A stretch of 64,000 bases of DNA, taken from NCBI GenBank assembly GCA_001602925.1, contig LUZT01000016.1, positions 1 to 64,000 of the forward strand, given 5' to 3'. The stretch comes from Chlorobiales bacterium Clorobi_01. Lineage in GTDB: Bacteria; Bacteroidota; Chlorobiia; Chlorobiales; Chlorobiaceae. Below the pieces are notes generated by a model that did not search any database, was not told the DNA's origin, and saw only the letters and a list, made by a program, of their open reading frames with translations. The translations under genes were made by a program, and so were the position numbers. This document shows, one piece after another, positions 18,782 through 27,093 of this stretch (its first letter is position 1; each line of letters starts with the position of its first letter).

Positions 18782-19393
18782 ATGCTGCAATCAGAACGAG
18801 CCCATCAACCGCTCTCCGAAGAAGAGCTGAATATGCTCGAAACATTCCTGGCCTCCACGGAGGCCCCTGAAGAGTGCATGAACTCCCTCGAAATGATAGA
18901 TGGCTTTTTGACTGCCGTTGTCATTGGGCCGGAGGTTGTCCCTGAACACCGGTGGATCAAGTACATGCTAGATCCCGAAAACCAGCGGGAAAATCTCTTC
19001 AACTCGCCTGAAGACGAGTCGCGGATTACCGATCTGCTGAACCGGCACGTCAACGCTATCGACGCCCAGTTTGAAAGCGAACCGGAAGGATTCCTGCCGA
19101 TCTATGAAATGTTCAGCTACTCCGAAGAGGAGGAGCGGCAGATCGCCATCGAGGAGTGGGCGCTCGGCTTTATCCTCGGCATGGAGCTGAGCCACGAGGC
19201 CTGGCAGCCGCTGTTCGCCGATGAATCAACGGCCATGCTCGCCGGGCCGCTCTTCGTGCTTGGCAAAGTCACCGACGACTACGATAAGATGTCGCAGGAG
19301 GAGAAAGATCAGATGATCGACATGCTCGACGAGTCGATCATCGGCATCTACGCTTTCTGGCAGCAGCAGGCTGAAGAAGAAAAAGGAGAGTGA
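18782..19393 (+). CDS. YecA/YgfB (UPF0149) family protein
   Basis: 203 residues. The conserved MEMIDGFLTAVVIGPE-like segment (here SLEMIDGFLTAVVIGPE) near residue 37 and a highly acidic helical body identify the family. Later conserved parts include EWALGFILGMELS. Some family members carry a C-terminal SEC-C zinc motif; this one ends in an acidic Glu-rich tail without cysteines. Molecular function is not established. A bidirectional terminator follows. Confidence 0.75.
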   Translation: MLQSERAHQPLSEEELNMLETFLASTEAPEECMNSLEMIDGFLTAVVIGPEVVPEHRWIKYMLDPENQRENLFNSPEDESRITDLLNRHVNAIDAQFESEPEGFLPIYEMFSYSEEEERQIAIEEWALGFILGMELSHEAWQPLFADESTAMLAGPLFVLGKVTDDYDKMSQEEKDQMIDMLDESIIGIYAFWQQQAEEEKGE

Positions 19394-19437
19394 ACGGAAG
19401 TGATCGGCCGGATAAGGTCAGATGCCATATTTCAAAT

Positions 19438-19471
19438 AAAAAAGCCGGACTTGTAACAGCCCGGCTTTTTT
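19438..19471. terminator. Bidirectional terminator between the YecA-like gene and the Arg/Asp-repeat gene
   Basis: AAAAAAGCCGG (19438-19448) pairs with CCGGCTTTTTT (19461-19471); both strands end in T-runs. The hairpin sits in a 93-base gap between convergent genes. Confidence 0.85.
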
Positions 19472-19486
19472 CATGTCAACTACAGG

Positions 19487-19972
19487 TTACCTTGGCGGCA
19501 TCGACCAGCTATCGTCACGTCTGTCCCTACGATCGTCCCTACGATCGTCCCTGCGATCGTCTCTCCGGTCGTCACGTCTGTCGTCTCGCCTGTCGAAACG
19601 GCGGTCATGACGCCGGCTGTACTCATCATCCCTGAAACGGCGAATCTGCTCGATCCGGTAACGCCTGATCCTTGGCGGCAACTGGCGCACATGGATAGAT
19701 CGCCACGGCCCGTTGTAACGATGTGAACGGTACCACTGGCCATGATCGTACAGATAGTAGAAGTTGCCGTAAAGAACGATGTCGTAGGGCGCTCCGTATG
19801 AAATCGAGAATCCCGGCGTGGCGAGCTGTATGAATGTCGGGGGCCTGTCTATGACGAAAGCCGTTCTTGGACCACCACCGATACTGACGTTCACGTCAGC
19901 CAAGGCATCGACCGAGGGGCTTGCCATCAACATGCCGGCAACTCCTGCCAGCATCAACATTTTGCTTTTCAT
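19487..19972 (-). CDS. Secreted protein with a C-terminal Arg/Asp tandem-repeat tail
   Basis: 161 residues from the ATG at 19972, which has AGGAG 7 bases upstream; the in-frame ATG at 19993 is not needed. A signal peptide is followed by a small domain with YGAPYDIVLYGNFYYLYDHGQWYRS, an aromatic pattern seen in YXWGXW-like exported proteins. The final 50 residues are almost pure Arg and Asp in RRDD units, encoded by 12-base tandem repeats. The tail is highly charged and probably disordered; it may bind the cell wall, nucleic acid or minerals. Function unknown. Confidence 0.6.
   Translation of the reverse strand: MKSKMLMLAGVAGMLMASPSVDALADVNVSIGGGPRTAFVIDRPPTFIQLATPGFSISYGAPYDIVLYGNFYYLYDHGQWYRSHRYNGPWRSIHVRQLPPRIRRYRIEQIRRFRDDEYSRRHDRRFDRRDDRRDDRRDDRRDDRRDDRRDRRDDSWSMPPR
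19524..19595. repeat. 12-base tandem repeats inside the Arg/Asp-tail gene
   Basis: Six successive 12-base units: two identical TCCCTACGATCG, one single-base variant, then three diverged copies ending in GTCG. The period is a multiple of three, so unit gain or loss keeps the reading frame and only changes tail length. Confidence 0.8.
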
Positions 19973-20158
19973 GACTCTCTCCTTTTTGTTCATTACCTTT
20001 TACAAACATCGGGCTGTAACAATGAAGCCCTTGACAACACTTGTGGAGCTTCATCCTGTATGCCCGCTTCTGTAAGTTCTGACGACAGTTAGGTGCAGTT
20101 TCCTGCGCGGAAAAATTCAGTACAAAAAAATTGCCACGAAAGCCAGTCATTCTTTTTT

Positions 20159-20455
20159 ATGAATAACGAGAAACGCAACGCACTCGAAGCGCACTACCAG
20201 CCAATAGTCGAAGAGATCGTCGAACACTGGGCCATCGGCAAACCACCGAATCCCTCGCCTGCCGCAACCACAAGCAAGCCAAGCGGTTACTTCCGCCTGA
20301 CAAACTGGCTGCTCGAATATCTGGTTATGAATGGTGAATTTCCGAAAGGGGTGCACATGATGCCGGAGGGACGCGACCGGTTCGGTCAGCTCGAGCCTTC
20401 GTTTCCAGTCGATTTCGAGCCGCTGACAGCCGGCCGCGTGCTGCCGAAGCTTTGA
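20159..20455 (+). CDS. Conserved-looking small protein of unknown function
   Basis: 98 residues from the ATG at 20159. No signal peptide or membrane helix. An N-terminal helical half (ALEAHYQPIVEEIVEHWA) is joined by a Pro/Ser/Thr-rich linker to a C-terminal half with MMPEGRDRFGQLEPSFPVDFEPL. It is convergent with, and 4 bases from, the DUF2461 gene. I recognise no family. Confidence 0.5.
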   Translation: MNNEKRNALEAHYQPIVEEIVEHWAIGKPPNPSPAATTSKPSGYFRLTNWLLEYLVMNGEFPKGVHMMPEGRDRFGQLEPSFPVDFEPLTAGRVLPKL

Positions 20456-20459
20456 GGCG

Positions 20460-21140
20460 TTACGGGGTCTCTGACTCTATTGCGCTGTTGAGAAACGCAA
20501 CCATCGGCATCACCGCATGGCAGCAATCGCCGAGCTGTTCGATAAACTGTTCATCCACTACCTCTCCGTCACTAAAGAAGCGCTGGGTGACGTAGCCCTT
20601 GTAGCGCAGCCACTCGATGGCGGGGCTGGTTTCATCATATCCTTTCGGAGCACGTTTGAGCGCGCCCGATGGCAACACGCCATCCGGGAAAGCAGCAAGC
20701 AGTTCGGGAGCGGTCACAATGGCGTTCCACTCGTCGAAGCTGGTTTCGATGGCTTCGCGGGTCCGGGCCAGCACCAGTGCTTCTGGCATGTAGAGGCCAC
20801 CGCCGCCAAACGAATTGCCTGGTTCGAGATGCAGGTAGTAGCCCGCCAGCGGCCCCTTTCGCCCACCCTTGCTGACATAGGCGAACAGGCCTGTTTTGTA
20901 GGGCGTCTTGTCTTTGGAAAAACGCACGTCCCGGTAGATGCGCATGATGCACGATTTCGGGTCGGGCATCACCTCGGCGATGTCGGAGTCGAAGCTCGCG
21001 AGACTCTGGATGAACTGCGCGACCGTGTCGAAGAAATCAGCGGAGGCCTGCTGGTAACTCGCGCGGTTCGCCTCGAACCACTCCCGGTTGTTGTTGGCTT
21101 TGAGTTCCACGAGGAAGTCAAGCGCGGAGCGAGTAATCAT
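20460..21140 (-). CDS. DUF2461 (TIGR02453) family protein
   Basis: 226 residues. LDFLVELKANNNREWFEANR at the N terminus, RIYRDVRFSKDKTPYKT in the middle and GGGLYMPE are the conserved signatures of DUF2461. The family is widespread in bacteria and some fungi and has no established biochemical role. The gene lies 51 bases downstream of bciA on the same strand and may be transcribed with it. Confidence 0.85.
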   Translation of the reverse strand: MITRSALDFLVELKANNNREWFEANRASYQQASADFFDTVAQFIQSLASFDSDIAEVMPDPKSCIMRIYRDVRFSKDKTPYKTGLFAYVSKGGRKGPLAGYYLHLEPGNSFGGGGLYMPEALVLARTREAIETSFDEWNAIVTAPELLAAFPDGVLPSGALKRAPKGYDETSPAIEWLRYKGYVTQRFFSDGEVVDEQFIEQLGDCCHAVMPMVAFLNSAIESETP

Positions 21141-21191
21141 GGCAAAGAGGTGAACGTGGTGGAGGACAATATGAAAAGGCTTTGTGCCGCC

Positions 21192-22232
21192 TCAGAACAT
21201 CGAGTGCGCGCCGAGTTCCTGACCGGCGAGCCCCTCCTTGAGCACGCGTTTGTAGAAGTCACGCAGGGTTTCGGTGCCGTATGAGGGCGTAGCGTCGGCG
21301 TCATAACGTTTTTTGACCGGATCCCACACCAGCATCGACTCCGAGCAGTAGTATTTGCCGATACGAGCGAACTCCGCTTTTTCGGCAAATGACGGCAGGA
21401 ACTTCGAGATCAGCGTCAGCACCGGAATAATCACGTCGAACATCTGGATCGGCATCTTCTTGAGCTTCGGCTCCCGGCCAAGCAGCTCGAAGAGCATCAG
21501 CGCCTGATCGAGGTTGGTCACCGGCTCGCCCGGCCCACCGATGGGCAGAATCTTGTTCTGTTTCTCCGGATCTTCGAGGCAGTCGGTGATGAAGCGGGCC
21601 AGATCACCTTCGCTGATCGGCTTGCACGCCGTGAGTTTGCCGTCCCCGAACATGACATAAGGCTTGCCGTTTTTGACCTTCTCGATCTGCCCGGCGATCG
21701 ACTTGAAAAACGCCGTTGGCCTGACAATGGAGTAGGTCACGCCAGACTCGCGCAACTCCTTTTCGAACTTCAGCTTGGCACGCTGAAACTCCAGCATCGG
21801 CTTCTGCACGCAGATCGCCGAAAGCAGCACGAAATGGTTGATTCCTGCATTCATTCCGGCATCGAGCGAATTGCGCGTCGCCTGGTAATCGATGTCCCAC
21901 GAATCTTTGATCCCTCCGTTGCGCGAGGTCAGGCACGACACCACCGCATCGAAATGCTCGCCCCGGATGCCATCGCGCAAGAGCGACTCCAGGTTCGACA
22001 CATCACCGAAACGCACCTCGGAACCCTTAAGTTGCCTACGGGTCTCATCCTCGGTGGTCGATGCGTTCACGCCGGATCGCTGGCGGGCGAAACTGACGAC
22101 CTCATAGCCTCTTGAAACCAGCTCGCGGACAACAAACTTGCCGATATACCCGGTCGCCCCCACCACGAACACGCGCTTTTTCTGAGAGCCGTTACAGGGT
22201 TCAGCCGGTGCAGAGGAAGATGACATAACCAA
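21192..22232 (-). CDS. bciA: 3,8-divinyl (proto)chlorophyllide 8-vinyl reductase, BciA type
   Basis: 346 residues. The Rossmann motif GATGYIGKFVVRELVSRG follows a short polar N terminus. The central IVRPTAFFKSIAGQIEKVK and KPISEGDLARFI segments match the BciA/DVR branch of atypical short-chain reductases. The enzyme uses NADPH to reduce the C8-vinyl group of divinyl chlorophyllide during bacteriochlorophyll synthesis. No other pigment gene is adjacent, apart from the chlorosome gene 17 kb away. This is one of the best lineage markers in the window. Confidence 0.88.
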   Translation of the reverse strand: MVMSSSSAPAEPCNGSQKKRVFVVGATGYIGKFVVRELVSRGYEVVSFARQRSGVNASTTEDETRRQLKGSEVRFGDVSNLESLLRDGIRGEHFDAVVSCLTSRNGGIKDSWDIDYQATRNSLDAGMNAGINHFVLLSAICVQKPMLEFQRAKLKFEKELRESGVTYSIVRPTAFFKSIAGQIEKVKNGKPYVMFGDGKLTACKPISEGDLARFITDCLEDPEKQNKILPIGGPGEPVTNLDQALMLFELLGREPKLKKMPIQMFDVIIPVLTLISKFLPSFAEKAEFARIGKYYCSESMLVWDPVKKRYDADATPSYGTETLRDFYKRVLKEGLAGQELGAHSMF

Positions 22233-22478
22233 TGGTCAGTGAAGGTTGATTGAAAGCCGGAAATCGCTGTCCAGAACGAGTATAAGGCTAAAATCATTAT
22301 TTTGAAACTGTTTGAGGGGATTTGAACCGGTCACGGATGCGCAGATCCCTTTTGTCGGAAAATGCTTACCGGCAGTACACCAGCAATGCAATAAGTGCAA
22401 TGGTTTGTGGATTTTTCTTGTCTCCGGCGTTGTTCTTGCAGAGTGCGACTCAATGCCTGAAACAATGGACTCATCTCC

Positions 22479-23360
22479 ATGCTCAATACCTTTCTGAAAA
22501 GCCTCCTGTCGCGGTTGAAAAGCGCTTTCGACCTTGAACATCTTGGCAGCCTGCTGGGTGAAGTCGTAATCGTGCTGATCACCGTATCTTTCATTCTGAC
22601 ATTCTTTTACCTGCTCTGGCGAATCGTGCGCGTTGTGCTCTCTTCCCGCCTGGCAAGCCGCCTCGACCGCACCAGCGCAGCCTTCGCTGAAACAGTCATC
22701 AAATTCTGCATCTTTGGCATCGGAGTGCTGACAGCCCTGGGCGCTGCAGGAATAAAAACCGGTACACTGCTCGGTTCGCTCGGCGTAGCCGGACTGACCA
22801 TCGGCTTCGCCCTGCGCGACACGCTTTCGAACATCATCTCCGGAATTCTGATTTTCATCGACCGCCCATTCACCATCAACGACCTCATCGAGATCGACAA
22901 CAACTACGGCAGGGTTGAAAAAATCACGCTGCGCACCACCCGCATTGTGACAGTTGAGGGGAAGATGCTGGCCGTGCCAAACGCCGTGATCATGAACAAA
23001 ACCGTCACCTCATACACCAATTATCCGCATCTGAGGCTCGACATACCCGTCACCATCGCGGTCACTGAAAGCATCGATCGCGCCCGCACGATTCTGCTTT
23101 CGCTGGTGCGGGAAGACCCCGATTGCCTTGAGAAGCCGAAGCCGAAACCGGAGGTGGTGGTGACAACCCTGAACGACTACAACGTCGTGCTCGAACTGCG
23201 GGTCTGGATCGAAAACGAGCGGCAACACATCCAGAAGCGGCTGGAGCTGCGCGAAAAGGTGTTCAACGCTTTCAGCGATGCTGGTGTGCAGATGCCGTAC
23301 GAAACCATCCAGCTCGCGCCACACAAGGTCGAAATCAGGCAGGATTCAGCTTCGGCATGA
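22479..23360 (+). CDS. MscS-family mechanosensitive channel
   Basis: 293 residues, near the 286 of E. coli MscS. Membrane helices lie at about 28-50, 66-90 and a pore helix at about 93-125. The pore helix is Gly/Ala-rich (GALGAAGIKTG, LGVAGLTIGFALRDTLSNIISG). The beta domain (FTINDLIEIDNNYGRVEKITLRTT) and alpha-beta C terminus follow. It would relieve osmotic down-shock at the inner membrane. The GNAT gene begins 34 bases downstream on the same strand, so a two-gene unit is possible. Confidence 0.9.
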   Translation: MLNTFLKSLLSRLKSAFDLEHLGSLLGEVVIVLITVSFILTFFYLLWRIVRVVLSSRLASRLDRTSAAFAETVIKFCIFGIGVLTALGAAGIKTGTLLGSLGVAGLTIGFALRDTLSNIISGILIFIDRPFTINDLIEIDNNYGRVEKITLRTTRIVTVEGKMLAVPNAVIMNKTVTSYTNYPHLRLDIPVTIAVTESIDRARTILLSLVREDPDCLEKPKPKPEVVVTTLNDYNVVLELRVWIENERQHIQKRLELREKVFNAFSDAGVQMPYETIQLAPHKVEIRQDSASA

Positions 23361-23394
23361 ATCGAACAGATCAACAAACGTAAACGAGGAGACA

Positions 23395-24246
23395 ATGACA
23401 ATCCCCGGATATACGATCAAAACCATGACCCGCAAGGAGATCGACCTTGCTGTCGATTGGGCCGCCGCCGAAGGGTGGAATCCTGGCCTCGAGGATGCCG
23501 AATGCTTCTACCGCACCGACCCGGAAGGCTTCCTTGTCGGGCTTGTCGGCGAAGAGCCGGTTGCGTGTATCTCCGTTGTCCGTTACGGCGAATCGTTTGG
23601 TTTTCTCGGCTTTTATATCGTCAAGCCGGAATACCGCGGACTGGGGCTGGGACTTGAGATATGGATGGCCGGACTGCAACGCCTTGAAGGCCGGATTGTT
23701 GGACTCGACGGTGTGGTTGCCCAGCAGGAGAACTACCGGAAATCCGGCTTCTCACTCGCTTACCGGAACATCCGGTACATGGGCGTCTCCGTACAGAGCC
23801 GCGAAAATCTTCGCGACGCCGTGCCCCTTGCATCGATTCCCTTCGATGAGCTGGCCGCCTATGACCGGGAGTTCTTTCCGGACGACAGGAAATCTTTTCT
23901 CCAATGCTGGACGAGCCGCGAAACAAGCCGCGCTTTCGGTATTCGTCAGAACGGCAAGCTGGCCGGCTATGGCCTTATACGCCCCTGCCGCAGCGGCTTC
24001 AAGATTGGCCCGCTTTTCGCCGACACCCCTGAGCTTGCCGAAACGCTTTTCAGCGCGCTCGAAAGCTCGGTTCCTGAAGGCTCACTGATTTTTCTTGACA
24101 TTCCGAAGGTCAACCCTGCGGCGCTTGAACTGGTTCAACGGCACAGGATGAACGTGGTTTTCGAGACTGCCCGCATGTACAAGGGGTCTGCACCGCGTCT
24201 TCCCGTCGAACGTATTTTCGGTGTCACGACGTTCGAACTCGGATAA
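23395..24246 (+). CDS. GNAT-family N-acetyltransferase, two-domain YitH-like
   Basis: 283 residues from the ATG at 23395 preceded by GAGGAG; the upstream frame to 23278 overlaps the mscS gene. The N-terminal GNAT domain shows FGFLGFYIVKPEYRGLGLG, the acetyl-CoA binding R/Q-x-x-G-x-G/A motif. The C-terminal domain has its own GYGLIRPCRSGFKIGPLFADTP, typical of the YitH-like C-terminal domain. The substrate is unknown. Confidence 0.85.
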   Translation: MTIPGYTIKTMTRKEIDLAVDWAAAEGWNPGLEDAECFYRTDPEGFLVGLVGEEPVACISVVRYGESFGFLGFYIVKPEYRGLGLGLEIWMAGLQRLEGRIVGLDGVVAQQENYRKSGFSLAYRNIRYMGVSVQSRENLRDAVPLASIPFDELAAYDREFFPDDRKSFLQCWTSRETSRAFGIRQNGKLAGYGLIRPCRSGFKIGPLFADTPELAETLFSALESSVPEGSLIFLDIPKVNPAALELVQRHRMNVVFETARMYKGSAPRLPVERIFGVTTFELG

Positions 24247-24288
24247 GGCACTGTCTCCACTACCTCATTCTGATGTATTGGAAATACA

Positions 24289-24302
24289 TTAACAATTATT
24301 AA
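24289..24302. promoter_or_regulatory. Putative operator palindrome upstream of the SRPBCC gene (copy 7)
   Basis: TTAACAATTATTAA, the exact reverse complement of the site at 2570-2583, 54-67 bases before the start codon of the SRPBCC gene. Confidence 0.45.
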
Positions 24303-24355
24303 ATTTACAATACTATCAGCCCTTTGCCCCCGCTTTATCACAAAATGGATAGACC

Positions 24356-25063
24356 ATGCGCCACAGGATCACGACACTGCGTTGCCTCTTTATGGCCATT
24401 GCCGCCATATATGGCTCACTCGCTCTCTTTCCGGCAAAGGCTTCGTGCCAGAACGACAAAAAACTTGAAGTTCCCGTCCGGACGCAACAGTCTGACAATG
24501 ATCATCGAGGTATTACGGTGCAAACATCGGATCTTGACGACGGAGTTACCGGAGTGGTCGGCAAAGTCTATATCGAGGCCTCACCCAAGCACGTCTGGGC
24601 GGCCATAACCGATTACAACAATCACAAATCTTTTGTCCCCAAACTGATTGACAGCGGCCTGATTTCAGATAACGGACGCGAACAGGTTATGTTTGAACGG
24701 GGAAAAACCGGCATTCTGCTCTTCAGAAAAACAGTCTATATCAAACTGAGCCTTCAGGGAGAGTATCCGAAGCGGCTTGATTTCCATCAGATAGAGGGCG
24801 ATTTCAAGGTGTACGAAGGCGACTGGCTCATTGAGCGTGCTCCCGACGGCAAGGGTACCATCCTGACCTTCAGGGCAAAGATCAAACCGGACTTCTTCGC
24901 CCCGGCAATGTTTGTTCGCAAGGTTCAGCAGAACGATCTGCCGATGGTGCTCGCCGCCATGAAAAAGCGCGCCGAGTCCGCTGAAGGCTCGTTGCGAGTG
25001 GCACGCACCTCCAGCCTGAAGCAATCCACGCAGCCATCCGGCGATTCCGCCATCGCGGACTGA
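24356..25063 (+). CDS. Secreted SRPBCC (START-like) domain protein
   Basis: 235 residues. A signal peptide (to about residue 32, KASC) precedes a SRPBCC fold: VVGKVYIEASPKHVWAAITDYNNH is the classic first strand and helix, and LDFHQIEGDFKVYEGDWLIE the central strands. It resembles coenzyme Q/polyketide cyclase-like periplasmic lipid- or cofactor-binding proteins. A Cys near the signal-peptide end could be a lipidation site, but the lipobox is poor. A palindrome shared with redox and metal genes is 54-67 bases upstream. Confidence 0.7.
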   Translation: MRHRITTLRCLFMAIAAIYGSLALFPAKASCQNDKKLEVPVRTQQSDNDHRGITVQTSDLDDGVTGVVGKVYIEASPKHVWAAITDYNNHKSFVPKLIDSGLISDNGREQVMFERGKTGILLFRKTVYIKLSLQGEYPKRLDFHQIEGDFKVYEGDWLIERAPDGKGTILTFRAKIKPDFFAPAMFVRKVQQNDLPMVLAAMKKRAESAEGSLRVARTSSLKQSTQPSGDSAIAD

Positions 25064-25083
25064 CATACGTCAAAACGACTCGG

Positions 25084-25125
25084 TCAAGTGTGATGAAATT
25101 TTTCACACCGTCTCGTCACACTTGA
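25084..25125. terminator. Possible convergent terminator hairpin overlapping the purT 3' end
   Basis: TCAAGTGTGA (25084-25093) pairs with TCACACTTGA (25116-25125), and a competing shorter hairpin uses GTGTGA with TCACAC (25103-25108). It lies between the convergent SRPBCC and purT genes. No good T-run, so function as a terminator is uncertain. Confidence 0.35.
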
Positions 25126-26281
25126 TCATCACTTTCTCGGCATTGGCAATCGCCTGCCGCTTCAGCTCATCGACATCGTTTCCCTTTTCACCCGACATAA
25201 GCGCCACGCCCATGCGCCGGTATGGACGCATCACCGGCTTGCCGAAAATCCGGATGTCGCTGCCCGGCTCCGCCAGCGCAGCATCCAGACCATCAAACGA
25301 CGGATTGTTGCCCACCCTGTCAGCGAGAATCACGGCGCTCGCTCCGACGCGGAGCAACGTGATATACGGAACCGGCAAGCCGAGCACCGCGCGGGCGTGC
25401 AGCTCGAACTCCGAGAGGTTCTGCGTTCCGGCGAGCGTCACCATGCCGGTATCGTGCGGCCGCGGCGAGAGCTCCGAAAAGTAGACGCCGTCATCGGCAA
25501 GGAAAAACTCCACGCCCCAGATGCCCGCCCCGGTCAAGGCCTCGGTCACTTTGCCCGCGATATTTTGCGCCTCCAGCAACTGCTCCGGGCTGATGCGGCA
25601 GGGCTGCCAGCTCTCCTGATAGTCGCCGCGCTCCTGCCGGTGGCCGATGGGTGGGCAGAAAAGCGTCGGGCCATTTTTTTGCGTCACGGTCAGCAGCGTG
25701 ATTTCGGTATGGAAAGCCACGAACGCCTCGACGATCACCTCGGCGATGTCGCCCCGTTTGCCGCTCTGTGAGTAGCTCCACGCCGCTTCGATCTCCGCCT
25801 CGCTCCGCACCGTCGATTGCCCCTTGCCCGACGAACTCATCAGCGGCTTGACCACGCAGGGCAGGCCAACTTCACCCACTGCCGACCGCAACTCTTCAAG
25901 CGAGGAGGCATAGCGGTAGTTCGCCGTGCGCAGGCCGAGATCGCGGGCAGCGAGGTCTCGGATCGCCTTGCGGTTCATCGTAAAATTGGCCGCCCGCGCG
26001 GAGGGAACGACCTGAATCCCCTGCTTTTCATAATCGTAGAATCGCTCGGTGCGAATCGCCTCGATCTCCGGAACGATGATGTCGGGCCGGTGCTTGGCGA
26101 CGATGGCGTCGAGCGCCCGGCCGTCGAGCATGTCGATCACCTCGCGTCCGTCGGCCACCTGCTGGGCGGGCGCATCGTCGTAGCTGTCCACGGCGATCAC
26201 CCATTGCCCGAGCCGCTTGGCGGCGATCACGAACTCTTTACCCAGCTCCCCGCTGCCCAGCAGCATGATTGTTTTCGGCAT
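25103..26281 (-). CDS. purT: Formate-dependent phosphoribosylglycinamide formyltransferase PurT
   Basis: 392 residues from the ATG at 26281, the length of E. coli PurT; a frame to 26338 adds 19 residues that overlap the next gene. The start [21 protein letters not shown] is the PurT nucleotide-binding loop, and an ATP-grasp domain follows with [14 protein letters not shown] and [29 protein letters not shown]. It makes formyl-GAR from GAR, formate and ATP in purine synthesis, bypassing folate. It follows the pepD/cyclase pair on the same strand, overlapping the upstream region only by a few bases. Confidence 0.95.
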   Translation of the reverse strand: MPKTIMLLGSGELGKEFVIAAKRLGQWVIAVDSYDDAPAQQVADGREVIDMLDGRALDAIVAKHRPDIIVPEIEAIRTERFYDYEKQGIQVVPSARAANFTMNRKAIRDLAARDLGLRTANYRYASSLEELRSAVGEVGLPCVVKPLMSSSGKGQSTVRSEAEIEAAWSYSQSGKRGDIAEVIVEAFVAFHTEITLLTVTQKNGPTLFCPPIGHRQERGDYQESWQPCRISPEQLLEAQNIAGKVTEALTGAGIWGVEFFLADDGVYFSELSPRPHDTGMVTLAGTQNLSEFELHARAVLGLPVPYITLLRVGASAVILADRVGNNPSFDGLDAALAEPGSDIRIFGKPVMRPYRRMGVALMSGEKGNDVDELKRQAIANAEKVMIKCDETV

Positions 26282-26289
26282 AACTCTTT

Positions 26290-27093
26290 TTATTTTTGAT
26301 ACTTGTAAAATCCTTTCGCCTTGATCTGGGCGAACCACTCACGGGCCTTTTCCTTTGCCGTGATCTTCGATGTCCAGTGGACGAAGTTGCCGACGTCGCG
26401 CAGGTCGATCCGGCCATGCGACGCAAAATCGACGCTTCGGGGCTCGCCGAGCCTCCAGGTCGATGGCTGGCGCACGCGCCCACGCTCCGGGTGGTCGAAC
26501 TCCAGCGGCGGAAACAGCTCCTCGAACGAGCGCCCCCGCCATTCCTCCTCCGGAAAGGTGATGCACGACGCCATCGCCTCGTCCTGCGGCCTCATCTTCG
26601 CGCACGCTGCGGCGAGCAGCACCGGACGCCCGAAGACCGAGCCGGTGAACTCCTTCGGCGTGCCAGCGAATCCCGCCGAAACTCGCCCGCTGGCAATGCC
26701 CATCTCCGGGCTGAATAGCAGCTCATCGTGTTCCCCCATCCAGCGTGCGGCGCGAATCGCGTCGAAAAACGGCTCTTCCGAACCGAACTTTTTCGAGAAG
26801 AGCAGCACGATCGAGCTGTCGAGAAACCGCTCGACCACGCAGAAGCGCTCCGCCGCGAGCGAGTCGCGCATCCAGACGAGAAACATGTTGAGGTAGATCA
26901 GAATTTCCGTCGGCGAGAGGTCGAGCGTGAGCCGCGCAAAATCGCGCATGCCGATGTAGAGCACGGTCGCGTCAAGTTCGATGCACTTGAGCGGGAAACA
27001 CCCGGCGGCCTCGTCGTCAACCTCTACATCAACCGTCAACGGCTGCGACAAGAGAAAATCCGAAATGGTGTTGTAACTGTACGGCGTCTTCAC
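26290..27093 (-). CDS. Degenerate class III nucleotidyl cyclase-like protein
   Basis: 267 residues from the GTG at 27093, chosen because GGAGGTG lies 8 bases upstream and the GTGA overlaps the pepD stop; the longer frame to 27594 is a shadow of pepD. The fold looks like a class III adenylate/guanylate cyclase domain ([52 protein letters not shown]-like [12 protein letters not shown]). The metal-binding Asp residues are not where expected: FADIRGF becomes YIGMRDF, and KFIGDGLMA becomes RFLDSSIVL. It is probably not catalytic, and may be a binding or regulatory relic. Translationally coupled to pepD. Confidence 0.7.
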   Translation of the reverse strand: MKTPYSYNTISDFLLSQPLTVDVEVDDEAAGCFPLKCIELDATVLYIGMRDFARLTLDLSPTEILIYLNMFLVWMRDSLAAERFCVVERFLDSSIVLLFSKKFGSEEPFFDAIRAARWMGEHDELLFSPEMGIASGRVSAGFAGTPKEFTGSVFGRPVLLAAACAKMRPQDEAMASCITFPEEEWRGRSFEELFPPLEFDHPERGRVRQPSTWRLGEPRSVDFASHGRIDLRDVGNFVHWTSKITAKEKAREWFAQIKAKGFYKYQK

